A DNA stretch of 64,000 nucleotides from Competibacter_A sp002352125 (lineage in GTDB: Bacteria > Pseudomonadota > Gammaproteobacteria > Competibacterales > Competibacteraceae), in assembly GCA_035441325.1 (NCBI GenBank), contig DAOROA010000010.1, positions 1 to 64,000 on the forward strand, in the 5' to 3' direction. Every line of letters begins with the position of its first letter. Position 1 is the stretch's first letter. A model generated the notes under the pieces. It did no database searches and was not told the DNA's origin. It was given only the letters and a program-made list of their open reading frames with translations. The position numbers and the translations under genes were made by a program. Below are positions 1 through 8,365 of the stretch, in pieces.

Positions 1-43
1 CGACCTACCTCCGCGCAAACCCCCTCCAAACAACCTCACCCAG

Positions 44-84
44 TTTTTAAGGAACATCGACTTCATCGCCCGCCCCGATGGCGG
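44..84 (-). promoter_or_regulatory. rrn antitermination leader (boxB-like hairpin plus boxA)
   Basis: On the minus strand a hairpin with stem CCGCC/GGCGG (70-84) is followed 13 bases later by TGTTCCTTAAAAA (44-56), close to the rrn boxA consensus TGYTCTTTAACA. The order promoter, hairpin, boxA matches rRNA leaders, where Nus factors bind to stop premature termination. Positions 1-43 should be more of this leader. No gene is seen between 1 and 257. Confidence 0.6.
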
Positions 85-197
85 TTAGATGCTGACACAA
101 CTTCCAATATCCGTTTGGAAAAATCGGCAAATCTTCCTTAGTTACCGCTTACTTAACCCCTCGATTGCATCGTTCAGTGCAGCCTTGGGAAGCGCGA

Positions 198-250
198 ATT
201 ATAGAGATGGAAATCTTCTTGTCAACTTTTCTTCATAAATTTTTTTGAGC
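198..250 (-). promoter_or_regulatory. rRNA operon P1-type promoter with UP element
   Basis: Reading leftward, a perfect -35 TTGACA (220-225) and a perfect -10 TATAAT (198-203) are separated by 16 bases. They are preceded by an A/T tract (226-250) resembling an UP element and followed by a GCGC-rich discriminator. Transcription would start near 191 and leave the window at its left edge. Such a strong promoter just downstream of tyrS, with a boxB/boxA-like leader, is typical of a 16S-23S-5S operon. The 16S gene itself is outside the window, so the identity is inferred. Confidence 0.8.
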
Positions 251-257
251 TGATCCT

Positions 258-1460
258 TTACCGCACTAGAACTCGTGCCACCCGCCGCTTGCCGACTTGA
301 TAAACGTGGCGGCTACCGGCCACCAGTTCAAGCTCTCGGCTCTCAATCCGCTCGCCATCGATTCGCACCGCACCCTGCCGGATCAGCCGCAATGCTTCCG
401 AAGTGCTGTCTGCCAGACCTGCGTCCTTGAGCAAATTGGCGATAGGCAAGCGGCCATCGCGAGATTGCACTTGCACTTCGGCTAAATTTTCCGGTAAAGC
501 ACCTTTCTGAAACCGCTCGACGAACGCTGCCAGGGCTTGTCGGCCCGCTTCGGCATCATGGAATCGTGCCACTAACTCCTCGGCCAGCCTAAATTTGACA
601 TCCCGAGGATTCAGTCCCTCCTGGATGACTTGGCGTTGCCATTCGGCGATCTCGTGGGGCGGCCGGAAGCTCAACAATTCGAAGTAACGCCACATCAGCT
701 CATCGGAAATCGACATCAGTTTGCCGAACATATCGTTCGGCTCGTCGCGGATACCGACGTAGTTGCCGAGAGACTTCGACATCTTTTGCACACCATCCAA
801 TCCTTCCAGGATCGGCATAGTCAGAACGATCTGTGGCAACTGACCGTAATGTTTTTGCAACTCACGGCCCACTAACAAATTGAATTTCTGGTCGGTGCCA
901 CCCAGTTCTACGTCTGCTCGCATGGCAACCGAATCGTAGCCCTGTACTAGCGGATAGAGAAACTCATGGATCGCGATCGGTTGGCCACTGGCGTAACGCT
1001 TACCAAAATCGTCCCGTTCCAGCATCCGGGCCACAGTGTGTTTAGCGGCCAAATGGATAAAATCGGCCGGCACCATCCGGTCGAACCAAGTCGAATTGAA
1101 CACCACCTCGGTTCGCTCGGGATCGAGAATCTTGAACACCTGTTCCCGGTAAGTTTGAGCATTGACAGCAATTTCTTCTCTAGTCAATGGCTTGCGCGTG
1201 ACGTTCTTGCCGGTCGGATCGCCGATCATCCCGGTGAAATCACCGATCAGAAACATGACGTGATGGCCAAGCTCCTGAAACTGGCGGAGCTTGTTGATCA
1301 GGACCGTATGGCCCAGATGCAAATCGGGTGCGGTCGGATCGAAGCCGGCCTTGACCCGAAGCGGCCGGCCGGTTTTAAGGCGGCCAGTTAATTCCTCCTC
1401 TAACAGAAGATCTACTGCTCCGCGTTTGATCAGTTCCAGCGATTCTTCGAGCGAATGCAT
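258..1460 (-). CDS. tyrS: Tyrosyl-tRNA synthetase
   Basis: Charges tRNA-Tyr with tyrosine in the cytoplasm. The 400-residue protein has the class I signatures: a HIGH-type HLGH motif near residue 48 in the N-terminal Rossmann fold and KMSKS near residue 228. A C-terminal S4-like RNA-binding region includes the segment RQGAVRIDGE. Length and order fit the TyrS form of many beta- and gammaproteobacteria. The ATG at 1460 has GAGGAA a few bases upstream. It lies downstream of erpA (177-base gap) and is followed by the rrn promoter, a common arrangement. No strong terminator was seen after its stop, so some read-through into the rRNA leader is possible. Confidence 0.98.
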   Translation of the reverse strand: MHSLEESLELIKRGAVDLLLEEELTGRLKTGRPLRVKAGFDPTAPDLHLGHTVLINKLRQFQELGHHVMFLIGDFTGMIGDPTGKNVTRKPLTREEIAVNAQTYREQVFKILDPERTEVVFNSTWFDRMVPADFIHLAAKHTVARMLERDDFGKRYASGQPIAIHEFLYPLVQGYDSVAMRADVELGGTDQKFNLLVGRELQKHYGQLPQIVLTMPILEGLDGVQKMSKSLGNYVGIRDEPNDMFGKLMSISDELMWRYFELLSFRPPHEIAEWQRQVIQEGLNPRDVKFRLAEELVARFHDAEAGRQALAAFVERFQKGALPENLAEVQVQSRDGRLPIANLLKDAGLADSTSEALRLIRQGAVRIDGERIESRELELVAGSRHVYQVGKRRVARVLVR

Positions 1461-1593
1461 GGCCGTTCCTCAAAAAATGAAGAATTTTATCAAACCATGC
1501 CGAACCCGCTACGATTTTGAGCTTGCGTTCTGGATCAAGGCCATCTTGCGGTCCAACGCCATTGGATCGCGAGGCTTGCGGATTTTGGAGGGT

Positions 1594-1625
1594 AAAACTA
1601 GCCCAGGCGGGGTTTGTAGCCCGCC
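1594..1625 (-). terminator. Weak candidate terminator after erpA
   Basis: A 6-bp stem GGCGGG/CCCGCC (1606-1611 with 1620-1625) lies just past the erpA stop. In the minus-strand transcript it is followed after some bases by TAGTTTT. The U tract is short and displaced, so this may only attenuate transcription between erpA and tyrS. The rest of the 1461-1637 gap shows nothing recognisable. Confidence 0.3.
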
Positions 1626-1637
1626 CGGCGAGGTATC

Positions 1638-2000
1638 TCAGGCGGAAAAGGACGAGCCGCAACCACAGGTGGTAACAGCGTTGGGGTTGCGGATAACGAA
1701 CTGAGCGCCTTCCAATCCTTCGGTATAATCGATCTCGGCACCGACCAGATACTGAAAACTCATCGGATCGATCAACAGCTTCACGCCTTGCTTTTCCACC
1801 ACCGTGTCGCCGTCGCCCACGGTCTCGTCGAAGGTGAAACCGTACTGAAAACCGGAACAGCCGCCGCCGGAAATAAATACCCGCAACATCAGGTTGGGAT
1901 TCTCTTCCTCTTCCAGCAAGCCCTTGACTTTTAGCGCCGCAGCGTCCGTAAACAGCAACGGACTCTCGGCGGGGGTAAACGTTTCGGCGATGGCGCTCAT
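1638..2000 (-). CDS. erpA: Iron-sulfur cluster insertion protein ErpA
   Basis: A-type carrier that receives a cluster from the Isc/Suf scaffold and passes it to apo-proteins, including those of isoprenoid synthesis. The three conserved cysteines are visible in the GGGCSGF segment and the C-terminal CGCGSSF segment. The ATG at 2000 gives 120 residues and has AGAGGA seven bases upstream; a TTG six codons earlier is less likely. The erpA-type start (SAIAETF, then the FTDAAA segment) favours ErpA over IscA. It lies downstream of argC and upstream of tyrS, as in several gammaproteobacteria. Confidence 0.93.
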   Translation of the reverse strand: MSAIAETFTPAESPLLFTDAAALKVKGLLEEEENPNLMLRVFISGGGCSGFQYGFTFDETVGDGDTVVEKQGVKLLIDPMSFQYLVGAEIDYTEGLEGAQFVIRNPNAVTTCGCGSSFSA

Positions 2001-2091
2001 GGCTGTATCCTCTTGCAAAAAACCGTTCGATTGTCCAATTGTTGACCTTTAAGGTCAAGAATAGTTTAGCTGACCTTTACCAATGCCTGCG

Positions 2092-3123
2092 TCAAGGCAA
2101 CAAAGCGACTTCCTTCAGTCCAGCGGTCTCCGGCAAGCCGAACATCAGATTCATGTTCTGCACCGCTTGGCCCGCTGCGCCTTTGACCAAATTGTCGATC
2201 ACCGACAGCACCACCACCGTTTTTCCGTTTTGCGGCCGATGCACCGCCAGCCGACACTGATTCACTCCACGCACGCTGCGGGTTTCGGGATGCGATTTCG
2301 GCGGTAGCACATCCACGAACGGTTCGGCGACATAGCGCTTTTCGAACAGCGTCTGCAAATCTACGTTCGGATCGGTCAAGGTGGCGTACAAGGTGGCGTG
2401 AATGCCGCGAATCATCGGAGTCAGATGCGGCACAAACACCAAATCTACCAGACCATTGGTCATTGCCATCAAACCTTGACGAATTTCTGGCCAATGCCTG
2501 TGCGCCGGCACGTTGTACGCCTTGAAATTGTCGCTCGCTTCGCAAAACAGAATATTCACTTCCGCCTTGCGGCCAGCGCCGCTGACCCCGGATTTGGCAT
2601 CGGCGATCAACGATTGGGGATCGACCGCACCCGCTTCCAACAATGGCAGAAAACCGAGTTGCACCGCCGTGGGATAACAGCCGGGATTGGCCACTAACCG
2701 CGCCTTGCGGATAGCTTCACGATTGACCTCGGGCAGCCCATAAACCGCTTCAGTTAACAACTGCGGACAAACATGCGGCATCCCATACCAACGCTCCCAA
2801 TCTTCCACTTGTCGAAGCCGGAAATCGGCCGCTAGATCGATAACCTTGACACCAGCTTCCAGCAAGGCTGGTACGCTTTTCATGGCGGTGCCGTTGGGCG
2901 TGGCGAAAAATACCACGTCGCAACTTTTCAGCATGGCATCATCCGGTTCAACGAAAGCCAGTTCTACCCGGCCTCGCAAATTGGGAAACAATTCGTCGAC
3001 TTTGATGCCCTTCTCCGCGCGCGAGGTGATGACCGTTAATTCCACCTCTGGATGCGCCACCAGCAACCGCAACAACTCGACACCGGTATAACCCGTCCCG
3101 CCGACAATCCCCGCCTTGATCAT
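2092..3123 (-). CDS. argC: N-acetyl-gamma-glutamyl-phosphate reductase
   Basis: Third step of arginine synthesis: NADPH-dependent reduction of N-acetyl-glutamyl-5-phosphate to the semialdehyde in the cytoplasm. The 343-residue protein begins with the NADP-binding GIVGGTGYTGVELLRLL motif and carries the active-site cysteine in NPGCYPTA, around residue 150. Length is that of the long (type 1) ArgC family. It is transcribed toward erpA and diverges from the thioredoxin gene across 3124-3313. Confidence 0.97.
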   Translation of the reverse strand: MIKAGIVGGTGYTGVELLRLLVAHPEVELTVITSRAEKGIKVDELFPNLRGRVELAFVEPDDAMLKSCDVVFFATPNGTAMKSVPALLEAGVKVIDLAADFRLRQVEDWERWYGMPHVCPQLLTEAVYGLPEVNREAIRKARLVANPGCYPTAVQLGFLPLLEAGAVDPQSLIADAKSGVSGAGRKAEVNILFCEASDNFKAYNVPAHRHWPEIRQGLMAMTNGLVDLVFVPHLTPMIRGIHATLYATLTDPNVDLQTLFEKRYVAEPFVDVLPPKSHPETRSVRGVNQCRLAVHRPQNGKTVVVLSVIDNLVKGAAGQAVQNMNLMFGLPETAGLKEVALLP

Positions 3124-3313
3124 GTCTTCGATTCACCTGCGTTCAAATAACCGAAAATGTGCATGATACGGTGTCCGCTCATCCGCGCAAACCGGATTCG
3201 GTCTGGCATAATTGTCCTGCCCAAGCCGCTTTCGAAAGCCGGTGTAGGCTTATTTCAAGTGCGTGACTATCGTTCGTTCGCTACGAACATTAACTAGCAG
3301 TGAGGTCCGCCTC

Positions 3314-3814
3314 GTGAAGCCGAACAAAGAAACCATCGTCGCCGGTATCGCCTTGGCGGTCATTTTGATATCTGCTGTAGTGTGGTTCATGCCCGCTGGC
3401 TTGCGCCAAGCACCACCGCTGATTGGCCAAACGCTCGATGGCCGCACCTTGACGCTGGAACAGTTGCGCGGCAAACCGGTATTGGTAACGTTTTGGGCAA
3501 CCACTTGCCCATCCTGCATCGAGGAAATGCCGCATTTGGTAGAGCTTTATCGAGAATTGAACCCGAAGGGCTTGGAAATTATCGGCGTCGCGATGGCGTA
3601 CGATCCGCCAGAACAGGTCAGAACCTTGGCAAAGCAGCGGCAAATCCCTTACCCCATCGTGCTGGACACCCAAGAACGCATCGCCCGAGAATTCGACAAC
3701 GTGCGGTTGACTCCGACCTCCGTGCTCATTTCGCCGGAAGGTCGGATCGTGCACTACCGGCTTGGGCTACTGGATATGCCCAAACTGCGCGATACGATCC
3801 AGAAGATGCTTTAA
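3314..3814 (+). CDS. Membrane-anchored TlpA-family thiol:disulfide thioredoxin
   Basis: Predicted periplasmic thiol-disulfide oxidoreductase held by one N-terminal membrane segment (GIALAVILISAVVWFM). The thioredoxin fold carries the redox-active CPSC in the context FWATTCPSCIEEMP, then the cis-proline region LTPTSVLI. I chose the GTG at 3314 because GAGG lies about eight bases upstream and the protein then starts with a short basic segment before the helix (166 residues). An earlier GTG at 3263 would add 17 residues. Family members reduce cytochrome c or other periplasmic disulfides; the partner here is unknown. Confidence 0.88.
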   Translation: MKPNKETIVAGIALAVILISAVVWFMPAGLRQAPPLIGQTLDGRTLTLEQLRGKPVLVTFWATTCPSCIEEMPHLVELYRELNPKGLEIIGVAMAYDPPEQVRTLAKQRQIPYPIVLDTQERIAREFDNVRLTPTSVLISPEGRIVHYRLGLLDMPKLRDTIQKML

Positions 3815-3840
3815 GAATCGCTTTTGCGAAGCCTGTCGCA

Positions 3841-3893
3841 GAAGCTAACCGAAGCTAACCGCTGATCTTCCCTCGCCCATAAGCGGGCGAGGG
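3841..3893. repeat. REP-like palindrome beside a 10-bp tandem repeat
   Basis: The convergent gap holds a direct repeat GAAGCTAACC x2 (3841-3860) and a perfect 9-bp inverted repeat CCCTCGCCC/GGGCGAGGG (3870-3878 with 3885-3893) around a 6-base loop. No U tract follows on either strand. It resembles the dispersed extragenic palindromes of many gammaproteobacteria, and as a hairpin between convergent genes it could also help stop transcription. Confidence 0.55.
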
Positions 3894-3962
3894 GATCGCA
3901 CGGGCTTCAAACAGCGAGAGACACCAATTCCGCACGGCGACCGCTGCCCCAAACCATTCCGA

Positions 3963-5153
3963 TTAGCTGCTGAAGCAAGAGTTAGCCCGATCCAAATATT
4001 CGCAAGCTTGATCGAGATCGGCGTGACAACGCATGACCCAGGCGTCGCCCCAGAAAAAGTTACAACTGGTTTCTGCCCGCAATACCCGCCAATGCGCTTC
4101 CTCTAGCAATGCCAACAGCTCGGGGTTGTGCGAGCCGATATGGGTAGCGTTACGCAGTGCGGCCTGCACTGCCTGGCTGATCTCGCCTACCCGAGTCAGC
4201 GCATCCTTCTGCGCTTGCGTGCCGGTCCACTGCACGAAATCGCGGCCGTTGTGCCAGCCGGTATTCCACGCGCCTGGCCCGACCACGACCTCGTCACCCA
4301 CGCCGAACTGGTCGAGATAATCCTTGACGAAAATCGGCCGAATGGCGTTCCCTCCAGTCCGCGTCTTTTCCATCAGCGGCTTGTAGAACGCATCCCAAAA
4401 ATTGCTGCCGGGCGTAGCGTTGCGGAACCAGCCACCGTTCTGGCCGTCGGTGCAGGTGGTGACGAGGGGCGGAAAACTGCAGTGCTTGGTGCGTTCCCAG
4501 ACCTCTCGCTCGAACCACTCCAGTTCCATGCCTGATTCCTGGGCATTCGATAAGTCGCGATCGCGTACGATGACGATGATCTCCTCGCCACCAAAGCGAG
4601 CGACATGCGGCCGATAGCGCAACTCTTCCCAACGCATCGACGCAACTGGCTGAACATGCTCGCTGTCAACCAACACGAAACGATAGCCACGGCGCCGCAA
4701 CAACGGGATCATCTCCATGCAAAATCCCATCTCCGGCGGCCAGAACCCCTGGAAGTCGCTGTGGAAAAACTGCCGGCGTGCCGCCCCTCGCCACCGCTCT
4801 AGGTGCGCCTCCCAATCGGCCGGTGGAATAAGCGGCAGCACGGGGTGATAGTATGCGGTACCGAGCATGTCGATGCTCTGGGTGTTCCGCAACTGCCAAA
4901 GTAGAGCACCGCAATCGACGACGCCGTAAGCCCGATTTTGGAATTCCGGATTCGTCAGCGTTTCGAGCAAAGTGCCGGACAAAGCAAGATGAACTCGGCC
5001 AACGTCTTCGTAATCTGCCAGAACGCGGGGAATCCGATCCATCGCGAACAGGCATTCCTTGGCTTCCCATTCGTTGTGCTCCAACAAATGTTCGAGATTG
5101 CCGTGAGGCTGATGCAGGTTCAGCACCAGCGCATGATACAGGGTGTCCGCCAT
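3963..5153 (-). CDS. Glycoside hydrolase family 57 protein (shorter paralogue)
   Basis: Predicted alpha-glucan-acting enzyme of GH57, a family of alpha-amylases, 4-alpha-glucanotransferases and branching enzymes with a seven-stranded barrel. The 396-residue protein starts with the family's HQPH motif (NLHQPHGNLEH) and has FWPPEMGF around residue 140 and a TDGQNGGWF segment matching its neighbour's ADGENGG. No signal peptide is seen, so it should be cytoplasmic. It lies downstream of a second GH57 gene and glgA on the same strand, arguing for a role in glycogen or maltodextrin metabolism. The exact reaction cannot be read from sequence. AGGAAGAGG precedes the ATG. Confidence 0.85.
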   Translation of the reverse strand: MADTLYHALVLNLHQPHGNLEHLLEHNEWEAKECLFAMDRIPRVLADYEDVGRVHLALSGTLLETLTNPEFQNRAYGVVDCGALLWQLRNTQSIDMLGTAYYHPVLPLIPPADWEAHLERWRGAARRQFFHSDFQGFWPPEMGFCMEMIPLLRRRGYRFVLVDSEHVQPVASMRWEELRYRPHVARFGGEEIIVIVRDRDLSNAQESGMELEWFEREVWERTKHCSFPPLVTTCTDGQNGGWFRNATPGSNFWDAFYKPLMEKTRTGGNAIRPIFVKDYLDQFGVGDEVVVGPGAWNTGWHNGRDFVQWTGTQAQKDALTRVGEISQAVQAALRNATHIGSHNPELLALLEEAHWRVLRAETSCNFFWGDAWVMRCHADLDQACEYLDRANSCFSS

Positions 5154-5185
5154 GGTTCAGCCTCTTCCTGATGGGTCGCGGTAAT

Positions 5186-5219
5186 GGGTGGTGGGAACAA
5201 TTTTATCTTTCCACCACCC
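5186..5219. repeat. 9-bp inverted repeat between the two GH57 genes
   Basis: GGGTGGTGG (5186-5194) and CCACCACCC (5211-5219) form a perfect stem around a 16-base loop. A TGCTTTTTT run follows on the plus strand, so the structure is terminator-shaped for rightward transcription although the flanking genes read leftward. In the leftward mRNA it forms a hairpin in the leader of the downstream GH57 gene. Confidence 0.5.
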
Positions 5220-5267
5220 TGCTTTTTTATATAAATCGAGGGTTAGCGTGGCTGAATACCCCAACGA

Positions 5268-6731
5268 CTAAAAATCGGTTTCGACGATGGCATTGGCTCG
5301 TCGGCAGATTTCACGGCCGTAGTCGGTCCATAGCCCTTGCCCCCAATACCGGTAGCAACTGGTTTGGGAACACATTAGATGGAACAACGCATTGCGATAG
5401 CGCGGATCGCTGGTGGGCACGGCCGGCTTCAACACTTTTTCGTAAAATTGTGAACTGGCCTTTTCCATCGGACCGAGCACGTTATCGTAGCCCCTCACCC
5501 AAGAGATATCGTTAGTCCAACTGCCACCTTCCATGTGAAAGCGACCGTCTTCCTTCTTCAATTCGGCGATGACTTTCTCCAATTTCTCCGGTCCATCGCC
5601 CGGCTTGAACCGATCCCAAATCCGTTTTTGAAGCAGGGGCTGGAGCGTGGGCAGATCGCTTTCCCTGATACCCGCAGCGAACAGATGTTCCAGGTACTCG
5701 GTGGCGTTCATCATCGGCACGTCGGATCCCGAAGATTCGTTCACCACTTGGAAAAACATGCCCGGAAACTCGTTCATCATCACGCCGCCGTTCTCGCCGT
5801 CGGCGATTTGGGTCACCAGGGGCGGAACCGATCTGCCGGCCAACTCCCAGCGCGACAACCCCTTGGCTTCGTAATAAGGCTGCATCTGCGCCACCAGCTT
5901 GGTATCGCTGCCTTGGGTCTTGACGATGGCGATGATGCTGACGGATTCGCCCTTGGAATTGGTGCAGATCAATCGGTGCGGCAGGTGTTTCTTCTCCGGC
6001 CCCCAGCCATTTTCCGGCCGTTCCACGGTATGCTCCTGCACCAGCACCCATTGATAGCCGCAATCGACCAGCGTTTTGATGTACTCGTAGGCGATATCGG
6101 GATGGTTGGGCAACGCCATTTCCGACGGCGAAAACCCGCGTACCCGCGCCAGAGCCTCCAGCCCGAAGATGGCGGCGAAATGATGCTGCCAGGCTTTGAC
6201 GTGCAACCGAAAATCCTGTGCCGGGGTCGAGGGCGCCACCGCGTGTCCCCACGGACACCCTAACCATTCGATCGCTCGTCGATATTGCGGATTACAGGTG
6301 GCGTTTTTGAGCGCGTCGAACACATCGTGCAGCCCCATGGCGCGCAGACCGTGAAACAAAGTCCCGGAATACTCCAGCATCACCCGAGGCTCCTTGCCCT
6401 CGTGGATCAACTGTGGGACGAACTCGCCGATGCGTTTGTAGCACCAGTGGAACACGGGCGCGTTGTAGTTATCGCCGATACCCTGGTTGTCCATCATGTA
6501 CTTGAGATTACTGATGATCGCGGCGTTGGCCAGATCGCCACCGCCAGCCGGGATCAACGGTTGGTGCATGTGTAGAGCGATGGCGCAAGCCGAGCGGATA
6601 CGCTCGAAATCGACCCGGCTTTCCGGCAGGAAAACCGGCTGGTTGCGACTAGCTCGCAGCGCTTCTTCCACCAGGGATTCCGAGCCACAGATATTCGGCA
6701 ACCCATCGACGTATTCCGGAAGCTGGCTCAT
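5268..6731 (-). CDS. Glycoside hydrolase family 57 protein (longer paralogue)
   Basis: Second GH57 enzyme, 487 residues, likely acting on alpha-1,4-glucans in the cytoplasm. The HMHQP motif is near residue 53, and MALPNHPDIAYEYI and a VTQIADGENGGV segment follow. C-terminal aromatic residues (SQTSCYRYWGQGLW) resemble the TSCNFFWGDAW end of the shorter GH57 gene, which supports common ancestry. The ATG is preceded by GGAG. It sits between glgA (68-base gap) and the shorter paralogue, probably co-transcribed. Hydrolase, transferase and branching activity cannot be told apart here. Confidence 0.87.
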   Translation of the reverse strand: MSQLPEYVDGLPNICGSESLVEEALRASRNQPVFLPESRVDFERIRSACAIALHMHQPLIPAGGGDLANAAIISNLKYMMDNQGIGDNYNAPVFHWCYKRIGEFVPQLIHEGKEPRVMLEYSGTLFHGLRAMGLHDVFDALKNATCNPQYRRAIEWLGCPWGHAVAPSTPAQDFRLHVKAWQHHFAAIFGLEALARVRGFSPSEMALPNHPDIAYEYIKTLVDCGYQWVLVQEHTVERPENGWGPEKKHLPHRLICTNSKGESVSIIAIVKTQGSDTKLVAQMQPYYEAKGLSRWELAGRSVPPLVTQIADGENGGVMMNEFPGMFFQVVNESSGSDVPMMNATEYLEHLFAAGIRESDLPTLQPLLQKRIWDRFKPGDGPEKLEKVIAELKKEDGRFHMEGGSWTNDISWVRGYDNVLGPMEKASSQFYEKVLKPAVPTSDPRYRNALFHLMCSQTSCYRYWGQGLWTDYGREICRRANAIVETDF

Positions 6732-6799
6732 GCGTAACGTTCTCCTGTACTAGCTGGACTGTGGGAATGAGATCGAGTAGCTCTCGATCGAGACGGTCC

Positions 6800-8272
6800 C
6801 TACTTGCAGCGGATGTACTCGTAGATGTTCAAGTAATCTTGCCCAGGTCGGCACCACGAATAATCGTAGCTCATGCCGTGGACCATCAGCCGGCGGAAAT
6901 CGTCCGGATAGGCGAACCACAGGCCGATGGCGCGGTGCATGGCCGATTCGATGCCGGCGTGATCGGCACCCTGGAACACGAAGCCGTTGCGTTCCTCGAA
7001 CGGCTTATGGGAGTAATCCTTATCGAAAACCGTATCCTTCAGGCCACCGACTTCGCGCACGATCGGCACCGTGCCGTACTTGAGCGCGATCATCTGGGTC
7101 AAGCCGCACGGTTCGAACAGGCTGGGCATGACGATCATGTCTGCCCCGGCATAGATCAGGTGCGACAATTCCTCGTCGAAACCCAGTTCGAGATGGCAAT
7201 CGGGATTGTCGTTGAGATGCCGCTTGAGGTTCCAGAAATGCTGGTTGGTATGTGGTTCGGGACTTGAGCCAAGCAGCACGAACTGGGCGTTGTGGCGCAG
7301 GGCATAAAAAATGGCGTGATGGATGAGATGGACGCCTTTTTGGCTGTCGAGTCGACCCACGTAGGCGATGATCGGCTTGAAATCCTTGCGCAGCCACAAA
7401 CGGTCGCGCAAGGCATCCTTGTTGGCGTACTTCTGGTCCAGGGTATCGACGCCGTAGCGACTGGGGATATGCGGATCGACCTCCGGATTCCACACATCGT
7501 AATCGATGCCGTTCAGCACCCCGCCGAACTTGGCCTGATGCACGTTCAGAATATGGTTCAGCCCGCTGCCTTGATCGGTAAAACGCGCCTCGTGGGCGTG
7601 GGTCGGCGACACCGTGGTCACGAAATTGGAATAGACGATGCCACCTTTCATCAGGTTGACGGCGGTGTGGTTATAATTGTCGCGCAGGCGGTCGAAATTA
7701 AAGTAGTGCGAAATGTTGGTTAGGCCAGTGGCCCACAACACGTATTCGCCGGTTAAGCCTTGATGCTTAAAATTGTGGATGGTGTAACAGACTCGCTGCC
7801 AGTTCATCCCAGCGTGAGCGTACTGCTCGAACAGCAGAACCGGCACTAAACCGGTCTGCCAGTCATGACAATGGATGATGTCGGGGCGGCGATTATCCTT
7901 GAGCAGAAACTCCAACGCCGCCTTGCTGAAAAACGCGAACCGGCTCACATCGTCCGAGAAGCCATAAAAATGGCCGCGATTGAAGAAATTGTCCTGGGAA
8001 TGGGGCTCGATGAAGAAGCATTTGCGGCCGTGAACGAAGCCGAACCACACCGAGCAATGAACAGCGCCGTTGTACCAGGGCACCCACAGATCTTTCATGC
8101 TGATCTGCAATCCCCAGATTTGGTCGTAGCGCATGCAATCGTATTTCGGCAAGATGATGTGAACCTCGTTGCCGCGGATTTCCAACTCCCGGCTCAGGCC
8201 GAAGACCACATCGCCCAGTCCGCCAACTTTCGCTACGGGGGCGCATTCGGGGGCAATCTGTACGATGTACAT
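6800..8272 (-). CDS. glgA: Glycogen (starch) synthase
   Basis: GT5 enzyme that extends alpha-1,4-glucan chains from an ADP- or UDP-glucose donor. The 490-residue protein opens with the family start (IAPECAPVAKVGGLGDVV, KVGGL binding the donor), has HDWQTGLVP near residue 135, NGIDYDVWNPEVD before the second Rossmann domain, and the donor-site segment PSLFEPCGLTQMIALKYG. No signal peptide. AAGGA lies upstream of the ATG, and a large hairpin fills the leader. It is flanked by GH13 and GH57 genes in one direction, so a glycogen operon is likely. No glgC or glgB is in the window. Confidence 0.96.
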   Translation of the reverse strand: MYIVQIAPECAPVAKVGGLGDVVFGLSRELEIRGNEVHIILPKYDCMRYDQIWGLQISMKDLWVPWYNGAVHCSVWFGFVHGRKCFFIEPHSQDNFFNRGHFYGFSDDVSRFAFFSKAALEFLLKDNRRPDIIHCHDWQTGLVPVLLFEQYAHAGMNWQRVCYTIHNFKHQGLTGEYVLWATGLTNISHYFNFDRLRDNYNHTAVNLMKGGIVYSNFVTTVSPTHAHEARFTDQGSGLNHILNVHQAKFGGVLNGIDYDVWNPEVDPHIPSRYGVDTLDQKYANKDALRDRLWLRKDFKPIIAYVGRLDSQKGVHLIHHAIFYALRHNAQFVLLGSSPEPHTNQHFWNLKRHLNDNPDCHLELGFDEELSHLIYAGADMIVMPSLFEPCGLTQMIALKYGTVPIVREVGGLKDTVFDKDYSHKPFEERNGFVFQGADHAGIESAMHRAIGLWFAYPDDFRRLMVHGMSYDYSWCRPGQDYLNIYEYIRCK

Positions 8273-8295
8273 AAACCTTTATCCTTTTTCGTATT

Positions 8296-8354
8296 CCGGG
8301 CGCGGGCTTGGCGGTTCAGACTACCTTCTTCCGGAAGGTTCGAACCGCGCCCGG
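8296..8354 (-). promoter_or_regulatory. Large hairpin in the glgA leader
   Basis: CCGGGCGCGG (8296-8305) and CCGCGCCCGG (8345-8354) are perfectly complementary. The interval holds further complementary pieces (GCGGTTC with GAACCGC; ACCTTC with GAAGGT-like sequence). The structure fills most of the 93-base GH13-glgA gap and ends about 25 bases before the glgA start. It may be a REP-type element, a processing or attenuation site, or a regulator of glgA translation. Confidence 0.5.
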
Positions 8355-8365
8355 GCCTCTCGTGT

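Noticed and set aside
8296..8360. Possible tRNA because of GGTTCGAACC and complementary ends
   Set aside because: Only about 59 bases, no D-loop or anticodon-arm pattern, and the T-arm pairing fails; kept as a hairpin.
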